NCBI GenBank assembly: GCA_025057315.1
Contig: JANWXW010000040.1
Coordinates: 33,495-97,494, forward strand
Direction: 5' to 3'
Length of the DNA: 64,000 nt
DNA from: Myxococcota bacterium
GTDB taxonomy: Bacteria > Myxococcota_A > Polyangia > Palsa-1104 > JAEUJZ01
Shown: piece after piece, positions 9,853 through 18,654 of the stretch
Position numbering within the stretch: the stretch's first letter is position 1
How the letters are laid out: every line of letters begins with the position of its first letter
Translations under genes and position numbers: made by a program
The notes under the pieces: model-generated
Databases searched by the model: none
What the model saw: only the letters and a program-made list of their open reading frames with translations
What the model was told of the DNA's origin: nothing

Positions 9853-11151
9853 TTAGTTGGGCTCGAGCGCGATGTGCACGTCCACCGGACGGCCATCGTC
9901 ATACTCGGGGGGGCTTGTGGCGCGCGGGCGTTCAGCCAGGTGTGCCAGCACCCCGGGCCGAGCAGCCACCGTGGCAGCAGGGGGTACTGCGGCGAGCGCT
10001 GCACGAATCTCGGCCGCCCGTGGTCCGTGCCGGAAGCTCTGCCACGAAAAGCGCGCGCTGCGCAGGCTCATAGGCGAGGCACCGTGATGGTAATGCGACA
10101 ACCACACGCACCCTGACAGGGCGAGCAGGGGCAGGTGACGCATTGGCCCGCGCAGCCATGTCTGCGCACGGGCTGCACCGACAATTGCTGCCGCCAGCAC
10201 GAACGGCACCAGCGCCGTAGCGTAATGGGCCTCGATGGTACGCACGCGCGGAAAATCAGACAGCACGTTGATGATCAGGATAGGTAGCGCTGGCAGGAGC
10301 AGGTCCGGTGCCAGCAGGGGCAACAGCGCCACGGGCCACAGGAGCCGCAGCGGATAGAGCAGACGCTCGGTGGTCGCAAGATGTGCCATCACCTTTACCG
10401 GATGCGACAGGAGCAATCGCAGCACCTCCGGCGCCGAGTGTGCGGCCTGCCCGCCGAGGTTGGCAAAGTGCAGGTTGTAGGAGCCGGCAGGCGGAAGGAA
10501 TCGCGGCTGCACGAGGAGCACATAGGTGAAGAAGTAAGCGCCCAGCATCGCGCCCAACATGAGGGCCGCCCGACGCCGCTGGGGGAAGCGCCAGGCCCAC
10601 AGCATGCATACCAGCGCGAGCTGCAACGCCACGTCCTCCCGGCACGACAACGCCAGCGCCCCCAGTGCCAGGGCTCGCTTGGGCCGGCCCTCGTCCAGCG
10701 CATCGCACAGCCCAAGCAGCGCTGGCAGCGCCACGGTGATCGGATGAAAGTCGTGCAGTGTGGCCACGGTGACCGTTGGGTAGATGAGTGCCGCGACTGC
10801 CACTGTGCGGGCGGGCCAACCCGGGCCCAGATGGCGGGCGCCGAGCCGGTAGGCAGGCCAGGCGAGCAGCGCCACCGCCATCGCCTGCGACAGCAGCAGT
10901 AGCGGCGCCAGCGGCACGCCCGCTGCGCCGAGCAGGGCGTAGGGCACCAGGATCGGTTCCAGGTGCAGCCCCAGCCAGTGGGGCGCCTGCACCAGCGGCA
11001 CGTCGGGGTGGCCATGGCCCAGGCCCCACACCAGGCGCAGGTAGTAGCTCATGTCGATCTGCGCATGAAAGGTCGCAAAGCGCAGCCAGCTCAGCAGACC
11101 GTAGACCACCGCATAGACCAGAATTAGGCCGACAAGGAACCGGTCGCGCAT
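9853..11151 (-). CDS. DUF2079 polytopic membrane protein
   Basis: A 432-residue membrane protein with roughly ten hydrophobic segments and the DUF2079 signatures: N-terminal FATFHAQIDMSYYLRLVWGLGHG, then a loop with HWLGLHLEPILVPYALLG, and TLHDFHPITVALPALL and ALSCREDVALQLAL. The acidic residues in periplasmic loops recall GT-C-fold glycosyltransferases, to which DUF2079 proteins are thought to be distantly related. No lipid-linked sugar genes are adjacent. It is divergent from the DUF72 gene with about 60 bp between them. Confidence 0.85.
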   Translation of the reverse strand: MRDRFLVGLILVYAVVYGLLSWLRFATFHAQIDMSYYLRLVWGLGHGHPDVPLVQAPHWLGLHLEPILVPYALLGAAGVPLAPLLLLSQAMAVALLAWPAYRLGARHLGPGWPARTVAVAALIYPTVTVATLHDFHPITVALPALLGLCDALDEGRPKRALALGALALSCREDVALQLALVCMLWAWRFPQRRRAALMLGAMLGAYFFTYVLLVQPRFLPPAGSYNLHFANLGGQAAHSAPEVLRLLLSHPVKVMAHLATTERLLYPLRLLWPVALLPLLAPDLLLPALPILIINVLSDFPRVRTIEAHYATALVPFVLAAAIVGAARAQTWLRGPMRHLPLLALSGCVWLSHYHHGASPMSLRSARFSWQSFRHGPRAAEIRAALAAVPPAATVAARPGVLAHLAERPRATSPPEYDDGRPVDVHIALEPN

Positions 11152-11212
11152 GCCGCCCCGATCATGCGCCCGAAGTGCGGCCTGGCGCCAGCGTCCGTGT
11201 TACACCCTGAGC

Positions 11213-12265
11213 ATGGCCAGGCAACTCGGTCTGTTTGCTGATGGAGAGCCAGCAAGGACGCCGCCGAAGGACGTTCCGCGCGACTTCGACCCCACGACCC
11301 TGCCTGTGCCCCCCAAACGGGGGCCAGCGCGGGTGCGCTTTGGCACCAGCTCCTGGACCTATCCGGGCTGGCAGGGACAGGTTTTCTCCGACGTGGGCCG
11401 CTACGGCAGCCGCTTTGGCCGGCTCTGCCTCGGCGAGTACGCCCGCGACCCGCGCTTCCGCACCGCGGGGGCAGACAACCTATACTATGTAGCTCCGCGC
11501 GAACGCCTTCAGATGCTACAGGAGTATCGTCGCCTCGTGGGCGACGTGCCAGGCTTTGATCTCTGCCCCAAGGTGTGGCACGGCATCACGGTTCACCGCT
11601 ACACCCCGCAGCAGCAAGCAACATGGCGGTTGAACAGCGAAATCAACCGCTTCTTTCTCGACCCGCAGGCGTTTCTGGAAGAAGTGCTCTGGCCGCTGGA
11701 GCAGGGCTTGGGCCCGCACCTGGGGCCGCTCATTCTGGAGGTGCAGGAAAACACGCTCTCCCCCGAGGCCTTCGCTGCAGCGCTGGACCGCTTCCTGGGG
11801 GCGGCCCGAGCGCGCGCCAGCTTTCGCCTGGGCGTGGAGCTACGCACGCGAGCACACCTGTCCGATCGCTACCTGGATGTGCTATCCGCCCATGGCATGG
11901 CCCATGTGCTCAACGCGTGGACGCGCATGCCGCCCATCGGCTGGCAGCTCCAACGCCTGTGCCACCGCCTGCAGTGGGACCTGTTCATTGTGCGGGCCCT
12001 GCTTCGCCCGGGCACGTTTTCTGGGTGCGGCGCTTTCGTGCCAGGCAGCCGGTACGACGAGGCAGTCGAGGCTTTCGCGCCCTACGATCGCATCCAGGTC
12101 CGGCTGCCCCAGGTGAGGAATGATATCCTGAAGGTGGTGGCCACCTCCGGCGAGGTGCCCGTATATGTGCTGGTGAACAACCGCCTGGAGGGTTGCGCAC
12201 CGCAAACCATCGAGGAACTGCAGGCGCAGCTGTGGGGCCCTGCATCCGATGTCCTCTGGCCTTGA
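11213..12265 (+). CDS. DUF72 domain-containing TIM-barrel protein
   Basis: A 350-residue DUF72 (YecE-type) protein. The family core is visible in VRFGTSSWTYPGWQGQVFS, YYVAPRERLQMLQEYRRL, FDLCPKVWHGITVHRY, GPLILEVQENTLSPEAFAAAL, and a C-terminal segment ending PVYVLVNNRLEGCAPQTIEEL. DUF72 proteins fold as TIM barrels related to sugar-phosphate isomerases; the biochemical role is unsettled. The start is set at ATG 11213, since the upstream in-frame codons overlap the divergent gene's start. Confidence 0.85.
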   Translation: MARQLGLFADGEPARTPPKDVPRDFDPTTLPVPPKRGPARVRFGTSSWTYPGWQGQVFSDVGRYGSRFGRLCLGEYARDPRFRTAGADNLYYVAPRERLQMLQEYRRLVGDVPGFDLCPKVWHGITVHRYTPQQQATWRLNSEINRFFLDPQAFLEEVLWPLEQGLGPHLGPLILEVQENTLSPEAFAAALDRFLGAARARASFRLGVELRTRAHLSDRYLDVLSAHGMAHVLNAWTRMPPIGWQLQRLCHRLQWDLFIVRALLRPGTFSGCGAFVPGSRYDEAVEAFAPYDRIQVRLPQVRNDILKVVATSGEVPVYVLVNNRLEGCAPQTIEELQAQLWGPASDVLWP

Positions 12266-12876
12266 CCTGGCCTGCCGCTGCCTCCTCTATGCTCCCCGGG
12301 TGACTACCAGGGCACGCAGCAAGCGCCATGCTACACGGCCACCAGGCAAGACGTGGGGGGCTGGCCGGATGGAGAAATGACAGGATAGGCGGGCAAGTTG
12401 CTTACCACATCAGGAATTAAATATCTCATACGAGATGGAGCCAAGTTGCCGACCTGAACGGGCTTGGCAGGATCTGTGTGGACTGTCCAGCGCAAAAGCG
12501 CAAAGCTCGCCGTCATGGTCCACCCCGCAAACGCCTTGGCCGCCTGGGACCGATTCGACCACGAGACGAGCCGTCGCTGCATGGAGGACGTCCTCACAGT
12601 GGCCAACGATCTACGTGCGTGCCATACTTGGTCGAGCGAGGGGAGACCGGGTCCTCGGGTCGCCGAGGTCGATGAGGCGAGTTTGCTCGCCTTCCCCATG
12701 CGGGCAGCACGGTCAGAGCACCGACCATGTGGCCACCTTGCACCAACGTGTTGCCAGGGCCTTGGCCCCCTCAGTCTGGGCCTGACCCATGTGCTGCCCG
12801 CATGGTGGGTGCAGGCAGGCGATGTTGCACAAGGCCCCGGGCGGGGCTGATACAATCAAAGCTCTTGGGAGATGCC
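12266..12876. other. 611-nt gene-free interval before transaldolase
   Basis: Frames on both strands (up to 174 codons at 12331-12855 minus, 128 codons at 12464-12850 plus) have no recognisable motif and overlap each other. A local AT-rich patch (about 12400-12435) contains ATCTC-ATAC-GAGAT. The only supportable element is an extended -10 box just before the transaldolase start. Confidence 0.45.
12848..12856 (+). promoter_or_regulatory. Extended -10 promoter element of transaldolase gene
   Basis: TG at 12848-12849 followed after one base by TACAAT (12851-12856) matches an extended -10 box and lies 20 nt before the ATG. No well-spaced -35 is present; TTGCAC at 12825-12830 is 20 bp away. This would give a short leader of about 12-15 nt. 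Confidence 0.4.
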
Positions 12877-13863
12877 ATGGCGGAGCCCGCAAGCCTTCTT
12901 GACCAGCTCAAGCAGATGACAGTGGTCGTCGCGGACACCGGCGACATCCAGTCCATCGAGAAATTTCGTCCGCGCGATGCAACGACCAACCCCTCCCTGC
13001 TGATGGCCGCGGCGCAGATGCCCGAATACCAGGACCTCATCGATGAGGCCCTGCGCTGGGCCCACGCCCGGTCCGCCAGCGACATGGAGCGGCTCCTGCG
13101 GCTGGCAGCCGACCGGTTGGCCGTCGAGTTTGGCCTGCGCATCCTCGACATCGTCGAGGGCCGTGTGTCCACCGAGGTGGACGCCCGTCTCTCGTACGAC
13201 ACCGCTGCCACCATTGACAAGGCCCGGCTGCTCATCCAGCTATACGAGGATTCGGGGGCCTCGCGCGAGCGCGTCCTCATCAAGATCGCATCCACCTGGG
13301 AGGGCATCCGCGCCGCGGAGGTGCTGGAGCGCGAAGGCATCCACTGCAACCTCACGCTGCTGTTCGGCCTGCACCAGGCAGTGGCCTGCGCCGAGGCCGG
13401 CGTGACCCTCATCTCGCCGTTTGTGGGCCGCATCCTGGACTGGTACCTGCAGGAGGAGCGGCGCGAGAGCTTTGCCCCCCCAGAAGACCCCGGAGTCCTA
13501 TCGGTAACAAAAATATACAATTATTTCAAGCACTTCGAATACAAAACCGAGGTCATGGGAGCGAGCTTTCGCAACACCGGCCAAATCATCGAGCTGGCCG
13601 GCTGCGATCTGCTCACCATCTCTCCCAAGTTGCTCGGGGAGTTGGCCGGGATGCAGGGCGAGCTGCAGCGCAAGCTGTGCCCGCAGCGCGCGGCGGCCAT
13701 GCAGATGGAGCGGCAGCATATGGACGAGCAGGCCTTTCGTCTGGCCCATAGCAGGAACCGCATGGCCACTGAGAAGCTCCACCAGGGCATCTTCGATTTT
13801 GGCAAGGCCACCGAGTCGCTGGAGCTCCATTTGGCACGTCGCCTCAGGGCGCTGGACCTTTAG
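12877..13863 (+). CDS. tal: Transaldolase (class I, TalB-like)
   Basis: Transfers a dihydroxyacetone unit between sugar phosphates in the non-oxidative pentose phosphate pathway. The 328-residue product matches the long TalA/TalB subfamily: [33 protein letters not shown], the Schiff-base Lys136 in [33 protein letters not shown] and [11 protein letters not shown], and the C-terminal [13 protein letters not shown] and [14 protein letters not shown]. The internal ATG at 12877 gives the standard N-terminus. It stands alone. Confidence 0.96.
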   Translation: MAEPASLLDQLKQMTVVVADTGDIQSIEKFRPRDATTNPSLLMAAAQMPEYQDLIDEALRWAHARSASDMERLLRLAADRLAVEFGLRILDIVEGRVSTEVDARLSYDTAATIDKARLLIQLYEDSGASRERVLIKIASTWEGIRAAEVLEREGIHCNLTLLFGLHQAVACAEAGVTLISPFVGRILDWYLQEERRESFAPPEDPGVLSVTKIYNYFKHFEYKTEVMGASFRNTGQIIELAGCDLLTISPKLLGELAGMQGELQRKLCPQRAAAMQMERQHMDEQAFRLAHSRNRMATEKLHQGIFDFGKATESLELHLARRLRALDL

Positions 13864-14141
13864 ATTCGGCTCTGCCGGACCCCCGGCCACTCACTCGGTT
13901 GGGGGCGCAGCCTGTGGGGGCGCCCCGGTCCGGCGATGGGATTAGACGAGGGGGGGCATGTTGTACGGTGGGCTGGGGCTCCGTGCAGCAGGACGGACCA
14001 AGCCCGGCGTGGTCGGGCTGGGCGCCAGGGCCCGTGCTCCCCGTATGAGGGTGGGCCCGAACGGGTTAAGACAAACCAGCCCTCTGGATGGTGCCCCAGG
14101 CGGCGGTGCAGCGCAGTCGCAGCAGGGGACGGCGGGGCGCG

Positions 14142-14867
14142 CTACTCCTCCTCCTCCTCGAGCGATCGGCGGCGTGCCAGGGCACGCAGCAGGTTGGTGT
14201 AGAAGCTCTCCACGTCCTGCCAAGAGCGGAAGACCTTAGCCCGCAGCCGCGAGACGGGGCCGACGGACGTCAAGGCCAGGAGTTGCATCGTGACCTGGTT
14301 GAGTGCGCTATTGACCTTGATGCGAAAGCCATCGTCTTCGGGGAAGGTGTCGGGGCTGAGGTAGCCAGCAGCGTAGTTGCGCGCTGTCCGCTGGATCTCC
14401 TTGAGGTCCTGCGGGTCGATTCCACCCTCGTCCTGGCGCAGGGGCAGATCCGCTACCCGGCGGGCCAGGGCGTCGAGCCCCTCGTTGATGAGTTCTGGGG
14501 CCACAATGGCCACGTCGATGTCGTGCCCCATGGCGAAGTGGCTCCACCCCTTCTGCCCAGACAGCAGCAGTCCGATGCGGGCACTGCCCACGATGCCGAC
14601 GTCGTGGTGGCCAATCTCCAGAGCCCGGGCGATGGTTTCTCTCAGCGCGAGGTACTTGACCGGGTCGTCGCGGAACAGGTGCGGAATCCCGCCGATGAGG
14701 TAACGCCGCGCTAGCACATCGGGCGGGAAGCTGTCGAGGAGCTGACGGAATTGTTCTGCCGTCGGCCACTCGATGCGCAGGAGGGTGGTATCAGGGGGGC
14801 CGGCGGTGCGCCCAGCCCGGGTAGCCGGACTCTGCGGGGAAGACACGGCAGAGGAAGTGGTGCTCAT
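14142..14867 (-). CDS. Nucleotidyltransferase-fold protein, function unknown
   Basis: A 241-residue cytoplasmic protein. Residues in the middle read HHDVGIVGSARIGLLLSG and, after a short stretch, HDIDVAIVAPEL, which resembles the Gly-Ser and paired-Asp (DxD) core of polymerase-beta-type nucleotidyltransferases. The pattern IGGIPHLFRDDPVKYLALRE precedes it. A run of glutamates ends the protein. The start at 14867 is supported by AGGAGG about 8 nt upstream on the minus strand and excludes 32 extra codons. It lies 114 nt downstream of the nitrilase gene. It could be a sensor nucleotidyltransferase of an immunity or toxin-antitoxin system, but no partner gene is visible. Confidence 0.6.
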   Translation of the reverse strand: MSTTSSAVSSPQSPATRAGRTAGPPDTTLLRIEWPTAEQFRQLLDSFPPDVLARRYLIGGIPHLFRDDPVKYLALRETIARALEIGHHDVGIVGSARIGLLLSGQKGWSHFAMGHDIDVAIVAPELINEGLDALARRVADLPLRQDEGGIDPQDLKEIQRTARNYAAGYLSPDTFPEDDGFRIKVNSALNQVTMQLLALTSVGPVSRLRAKVFRSWQDVESFYTNLLRALARRRSLEEEEE

Positions 14868-14981
14868 GATGCCTCCTGGTAGCGGACAGGGCAAACTCCC
14901 TGGAGAGGCCTGGATAGCCAGGGTCAGTCGCCTTCGGGTCTCATTTTCGTCGAAAATTTGCACTGCTACAAGAGGCAGGCT

Positions 14982-15725
14982 TCAGCCGTCGCCCGCATGG
15001 GCGCTCACACTGGCGACCAGCACTGCGTCCCCCTGCTCTGGCGCCAGCGCCAAGGTACGACCGTCGGGGCCTAGGATCGCGGAGCGACCGAGGAAGCGCA
15101 CCACCCGCCCGCCCGCTGCCTCTTGACCATAGGTGTTGGCGGCGATGAAGCAGCAGGGCAGGCCACCGAGGCGCTGCAGCCAGTAGGGGCGGATGTCAAA
15201 ACCCTGATGGATCCAGTTGGTGGGAAAGGCGACCAGACGGGGCTGGTTGCGATGCAGAAAGGCGATGAAGCGGTCGTCGTTCAGGTCCATGCAGATGCCC
15301 GCTGCCAGCGTCCCCAGCGGGGTCTGCAACAACGGGTAGGGTCGGTTGCCCGGCGTCGCCCAGGACAGATCCGCCTCATACAGCAGCCGCTTGCGGTAGT
15401 TGCCCAGCAGCACGCCGTCGGGGCCAAGGAGCAGAGCCGAGTTGTACAGTCGGCCCCCATGCTCTTCAGGGTAGCCAAGCACTAGATAGCAGCCCAGCTG
15501 CCGGCACAGCGCGGAAAAGCGGTCGAAGGTAGGACCCCGAACCGGCTCTGCCACCTGCCGCGCGGCCGCAGCATCGGCAAACAGGTACCCGGTAAGCGCC
15601 ATCTCGGGACACACCACCAGCTGCGCGCCGCGCGCCACCGCCTCCTCGATGAGCAGGCAGAGGGCGCGAGCAGAGCCATCCCAGTTGCCCTTGTCAGGTC
15701 GGAACTGGATTGCAGCCACTCTCAT
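14982..15725 (-). CDS. Nitrilase-superfamily carbon-nitrogen hydrolase
   Basis: A 247-residue amidohydrolase of the nitrilase superfamily with the full triad: Glu41 in CPEMALTGY, Lys112 in NYRKRLLY and Cys145 in AGICMDLND. The final third has the usual FPTNWIH and FIAANTYGQE segments, the Asn/Glu positions of the fold. Members hydrolyse amides or carbamoyl groups; the substrate is not evident. The start overlaps the stop of the zinc-ribbon membrane protein gene by 4 nt, placing it at the end of the coupled run that includes rimI and engB. Confidence 0.88.
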   Translation of the reverse strand: MRVAAIQFRPDKGNWDGSARALCLLIEEAVARGAQLVVCPEMALTGYLFADAAAARQVAEPVRGPTFDRFSALCRQLGCYLVLGYPEEHGGRLYNSALLLGPDGVLLGNYRKRLLYEADLSWATPGNRPYPLLQTPLGTLAAGICMDLNDDRFIAFLHRNQPRLVAFPTNWIHQGFDIRPYWLQRLGGLPCCFIAANTYGQEAAGGRVVRFLGRSAILGPDGRTLALAPEQGDAVLVASVSAHAGDG

Positions 15726-16480
15726 GGAAGCTTGGTCCGGGGTGCCTCCACCGCATAGTAGGCCAGCACGGCCAGCACCACGAAGCCAACCAGAATCGTG
15801 AAGGGGTAGAGGCGAGAGGCGCGCTGGCTGACCTCATCCCCGTAGACCTCGTAGAAGGCCGCCTCCGCGTCGCGCAGATCAGGCCGCGGCGGCGGCGGAC
15901 GTTCACCGTGGCGCCCCAGGATCATGTCGGCTCCGCAGTGATCGCAGCTTACATCTGCCGCCCCCGGCGGAGGCGACAGCGGTGCGCCACATAGCCGACA
16001 CAGCGGCGGACCGCCCTCTTGTTTGGGCGGCTGTGCAAGCAAAAGTCCGCGAAATTGCTCCTGTTTTCTGCTCTCTAGCAGCGCGCTTGTGGCAAAATGG
16101 ATGGCGCCAATGCACAGCAGCCACACCAGGCCGGCTTGGCCATAGCGCCCATCGCGGTATCCGAACTCGTAGCCGACCAGCGCAGCAAGAAAAGGGGCGA
16201 CAAAGCTGAGCGGCACCAGCAGAAGCGGCGACCGCCACCAGCGGACGCGAATGCGCAGGGCCCGCTGCCACAGGGCGTTGGTGCTGCGGCGGATCGCAGC
16301 CTGCTCGCGCCGCGCATCTCGCTCAGCAGCAAGCGATTCGGACAGGTCCACTAGGGTCCCGCAGGCCACACAGCGGGTCTGGCGGGTGAAGCCGAGCGGA
16401 CACGGGCTCTGGCAGTTTGGACAGGATAGAAGATTCGGGGCAGAGGGGGCGAGTGGATCATCGGACAGCTTCTCCAGCAC
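15722..16480 (-). CDS. Membrane protein with two zinc ribbons
   Basis: A 252-residue protein. It begins with a zinc ribbon (SCPNCQSPCPLG and TRCVACGTLVDL), then two hydrophobic segments (about residues 85-105 and 115-135). A second ribbon follows (LCRLCGAPLSPPP and VSCDHCGADMI), then a final membrane helix (FTILVGFVVLAVLAYYAV). This layout fits a membrane-anchored scaffold, but no named family is recognised. It sits between rimI (26 nt upstream) and the nitrilase gene (4-nt overlap). Confidence 0.7.
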   Translation of the reverse strand: MLEKLSDDPLAPSAPNLLSCPNCQSPCPLGFTRQTRCVACGTLVDLSESLAAERDARREQAAIRRSTNALWQRALRIRVRWWRSPLLLVPLSFVAPFLAALVGYEFGYRDGRYGQAGLVWLLCIGAIHFATSALLESRKQEQFRGLLLAQPPKQEGGPPLCRLCGAPLSPPPGAADVSCDHCGADMILGRHGERPPPPRPDLRDAEAAFYEVYGDEVSQRASRLYPFTILVGFVVLAVLAYYAVEAPRTKLP

Positions 16481-16506
16481 GCCCGATCAACGTAGCACGT
16501 TCGGTG

Positions 16507-17022
16507 CTAGCGTCCCAATTCACAGCGCATAAGGAGGGCGTCTTCACCGTTATCGGCGTAGTAGCCGCGACGGATGGCAGCCCGCTGGAAGCCATGCTTT
16601 TCATAAAGCGCCAACGCCGGCCGGTTGCTCGGACGCACCTCCAGAAGCACCGCGACGCAGCCACGCTGACGCGCCGAGCTCAGGGCGTGCAGCAGGAGCC
16701 GCGTGGCGAGCCCGCGGCGCCGGGCCAGTGGGTGGGTGGCAATCTGCAGGATGTGCATCTCCTCGACGAGCTGGCGGTAGCTGCAGAAGGCCAGCGCGCG
16801 CCCACGGCCTCCCTCTGTCGTGGTCACCACGTCCAGAAAGGCGCCTTCCTGGAGCAGGTCTTGCTCGAAGACCTCCGGGCCCCACGGCCGCGGGAAGCAC
16901 AGTTGCTCGATCTCCAGCAGATCGGGAAGGTATTTGTGCAGCACGCGGGGGGAAACGCGTTGCAGGCGGAGCGAGATGGCCTCTGAGGCATGGCCGTTCT
17001 CAGCGCGACTCCTCTGGCTCAT
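16507..17022 (-). CDS. rimI: RimI-type ribosomal protein N-acetyltransferase
   Basis: A GNAT-fold protein of 171 residues that by family acetylates the N-terminal alanine of ribosomal protein S18. The acetyl-CoA motif A is ATHPLARRRGLATRLLLHAL, preceded by MHILQIATHP and followed by VLLEVRPSNRPALALYEKHGF, the classic RimI C-terminal motif. The N-terminal LLEIEQLCFPRPWGPEVFEQDL matches the substrate-binding loop region. It overlaps the CDF gene by 4 nt (17019-17022). Confidence 0.88.
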   Translation of the reverse strand: MSQRSRAENGHASEAISLRLQRVSPRVLHKYLPDLLEIEQLCFPRPWGPEVFEQDLLQEGAFLDVVTTTEGGRGRALAFCSYRQLVEEMHILQIATHPLARRRGLATRLLLHALSSARQRGCVAVLLEVRPSNRPALALYEKHGFQRAAIRRGYYADNGEDALLMRCELGR

Positions 17023-17966
17023 GCTTTACGTCCCTCTTCATCAAAGCCGGGCTCAATGTAGATGCGCCTCAGGTGGGGGAAGGCGTTGCGCAGCGCCGCC
17101 TCCAGACCATTGATGCTCTGCTCCAGGTCGTCGATGGTCAGGTCGCGGCGGAAGCGCAGCTTGAGCGCGGCCAGCACCTCCTTGGGTCCGATGTGCAGGG
17201 TGCGTAGGTGCACCACAGCCAGCACGTCGGGCCAGGCCGCCACCAGCTCGATGATCTGCCGCTGCTCGTCGGCAGGGACAGCCTCACCAATGAGCAGGCT
17301 CTTGCTGTCCCGTCCGAGCACGATGGCCACAACGGCCAGCGCCAGGCCCACCACCACCGATGCCAGCGCATCCCAGATGGGCTGCCCGGTCAGGTACGTA
17401 AGCAGCACGCCGCACAGTGCCGCGATGAGGCCGAACAGGGCCGCCACGTCCTCGAACAGGACGGTCAGCACGGTGGGATCCCGCGCATCCTCCAACGTGC
17501 GCCTCAGCCCGCGCCCACCTGTGAGGTGGCGAAACTCGACAAGCGCCGCCCGCAGCGACACCAGCTCCAGCACAATGGATACGCCCAGCACAAGCAGGGC
17601 CCAGCGCACGTCCCCATGGCCGCGGTGGGTCCCATGGTAAATCTGCCACAGCTTCTCCACCCCCTCCCAGATGCTGACCACGGCGCCGATGAGAAAAATG
17701 CTGCCCGCTACGATGAAGGCCCAGAAGTACGTCTCCGTACCGTAGCCAAATGGGTGCCGCGCATCAGGCGGGCGCACCGAACGGCGCATGCCGATGAGCA
17801 GAAAGACCTGGTTGGCGCTGTCTGCTAGCGAATGCACGGCCTCGGCGAGCATGGCCGTGGAACGGCTGATGCCCGCGGTCACGAACTTGAACCCGGCAAT
17901 CAGCAGATTGACGACCAGCGCGATCACCACCACCCGCTGGCCGCCTTCAGCGGAGGGGCCGCTCAC
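17019..17966 (-). CDS. Cation diffusion facilitator (CDF) metal exporter
   Basis: A 315-residue inner-membrane divalent-metal/proton antiporter. The first-site motif is in TM2 (AEAVHSLADSANQ) and the partner site in TM5 (GQPIWDALASVVVG). The HPFGYGTETYFWAF loop between TM2 and TM3 and a C-terminal ferredoxin-like metal-sensing domain (HLRTLHIGPKEVLAAL) fit the family. The GTG at 17966 forms a GTGA overlap with the engB stop and is preferred over the longer frame to 18020. The metal (Zn, Mn or Fe) cannot be told from the sequence. Confidence 0.9.
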   Translation of the reverse strand: MSGPSAEGGQRVVVIALVVNLLIAGFKFVTAGISRSTAMLAEAVHSLADSANQVFLLIGMRRSVRPPDARHPFGYGTETYFWAFIVAGSIFLIGAVVSIWEGVEKLWQIYHGTHRGHGDVRWALLVLGVSIVLELVSLRAALVEFRHLTGGRGLRRTLEDARDPTVLTVLFEDVAALFGLIAALCGVLLTYLTGQPIWDALASVVVGLALAVVAIVLGRDSKSLLIGEAVPADEQRQIIELVAAWPDVLAVVHLRTLHIGPKEVLAALKLRFRRDLTIDDLEQSINGLEAALRNAFPHLRRIYIEPGFDEEGRKA

Positions 17967-18613
17967 AAGACTCCCTCTGCAGCAGGCCGGCTCTCCAGGG
18001 CCCCAGCGACCCGCCGCCACACTTCGTCTGTGCCCTGGCGGCTCAGGGCAGAGCAGAGGACCGGATCAGCGCCCAGCATCGCGTGCGCCAGCTCTGCCGC
18101 CGGCCGACGCTCGTGCTTGCTCAGCTTGTCGATCTTGGTCAGAACGGGGACCACCTCGCGGCCCACGCTCTCACGCAGCCAACGATCCAGCTCCTGCTCC
18201 TCGCGCAGCAGCGATGGATCCTCCCGCCGTCCTAGCACGCGCCGCGCATCGCACAGCAGCAGCACCACGCGCAGCGTCGGCCGCGTTTCCAGGTAGCGCT
18301 GGATCAGCGGACGCCAGGCAGCGCGCTCGGCCCGCGACACCTGGGCATAGCCAAAACCCGGCAGATCCGCCAGCAGCAGCTCGGTGGTAACGCCATCGGG
18401 CATCCTGGCACGCAGCGAAAAGAAGTTGATGGCACGTGTCCGTCCCGGTGTCCGAGACACGCGAGCCAGCGAGCGCCGCCCGAGCAGCGCGTTGAGCAAC
18501 GAGGACTTGCCCACATTGGAGCGGCCGCAGACGGCGATCTCGGGCCGGCGCGGCTCGGGCCAGGCGCGCGGCTCCACCCCGCTTGTCAGGAACGCTGCAT
18601 CCAGCACATGCAT
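17963..18613 (-). CDS. engB: Ribosome biogenesis GTP-binding protein EngB/YsxC
   Basis: TRAFAC-class GTPase needed for 50S ribosomal subunit assembly. The 216-residue product has all G motifs: G1 GRSNVGKSSLLNALLG, G2/switch I with RVSRTPGRTRAINFF, G3 LLADLPGFGYAQVS, G4 LTKIDKL and G5 CSALSRQG. The ATG at 18613 starts MHVLDAAFLTS, the typical N-terminus. A GTG at 18658 overlaps the upstream macroglobulin-like stop by 4 nt and would add 15 residues. Which start is used decides whether engB is strictly coupled to the upstream gene. Confidence 0.95.
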   Translation of the reverse strand: MHVLDAAFLTSGVEPRAWPEPRRPEIAVCGRSNVGKSSLLNALLGRRSLARVSRTPGRTRAINFFSLRARMPDGVTTELLLADLPGFGYAQVSRAERAAWRPLIQRYLETRPTLRVVLLLCDARRVLGRREDPSLLREEQELDRWLRESVGREVVPVLTKIDKLSKHERRPAAELAHAMLGADPVLCSALSRQGTDEVWRRVAGALESRPAAEGVL

Positions 18614-18622
18614 GGCGCTGCC

Positions 18623-18628
18623 ATTATA
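18623..18628 (-). promoter_or_regulatory. Consensus TATAAT box just before engB ATG
   Basis: On the minus strand the sequence reads TATAAT, then 9 nt, then the engB ATG. If used, transcription would start only a few bases before the start codon, giving a leaderless or nearly leaderless mRNA. The -35 position (GGTCCA) is poor. It may be an internal promoter that separates engB from the macroglobulin-like gene. Confidence 0.3.
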
Positions 18629-18654
18629 GCTGGCGCTCGAGCTGGTGGACCCGC

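Noticed and set aside
12331..12855. 174-codon minus-strand frame upstream of transaldolase
   Set aside because: Overlaps plus-strand frames of equal quality, has no motif, and covers the likely transaldolase promoter.
14142..14963. Longer start of the nucleotidyltransferase-like gene at 14963
   Set aside because: The ATG at 14867 has an AGGAGG ribosome site and the extra 32 codons look non-coding.
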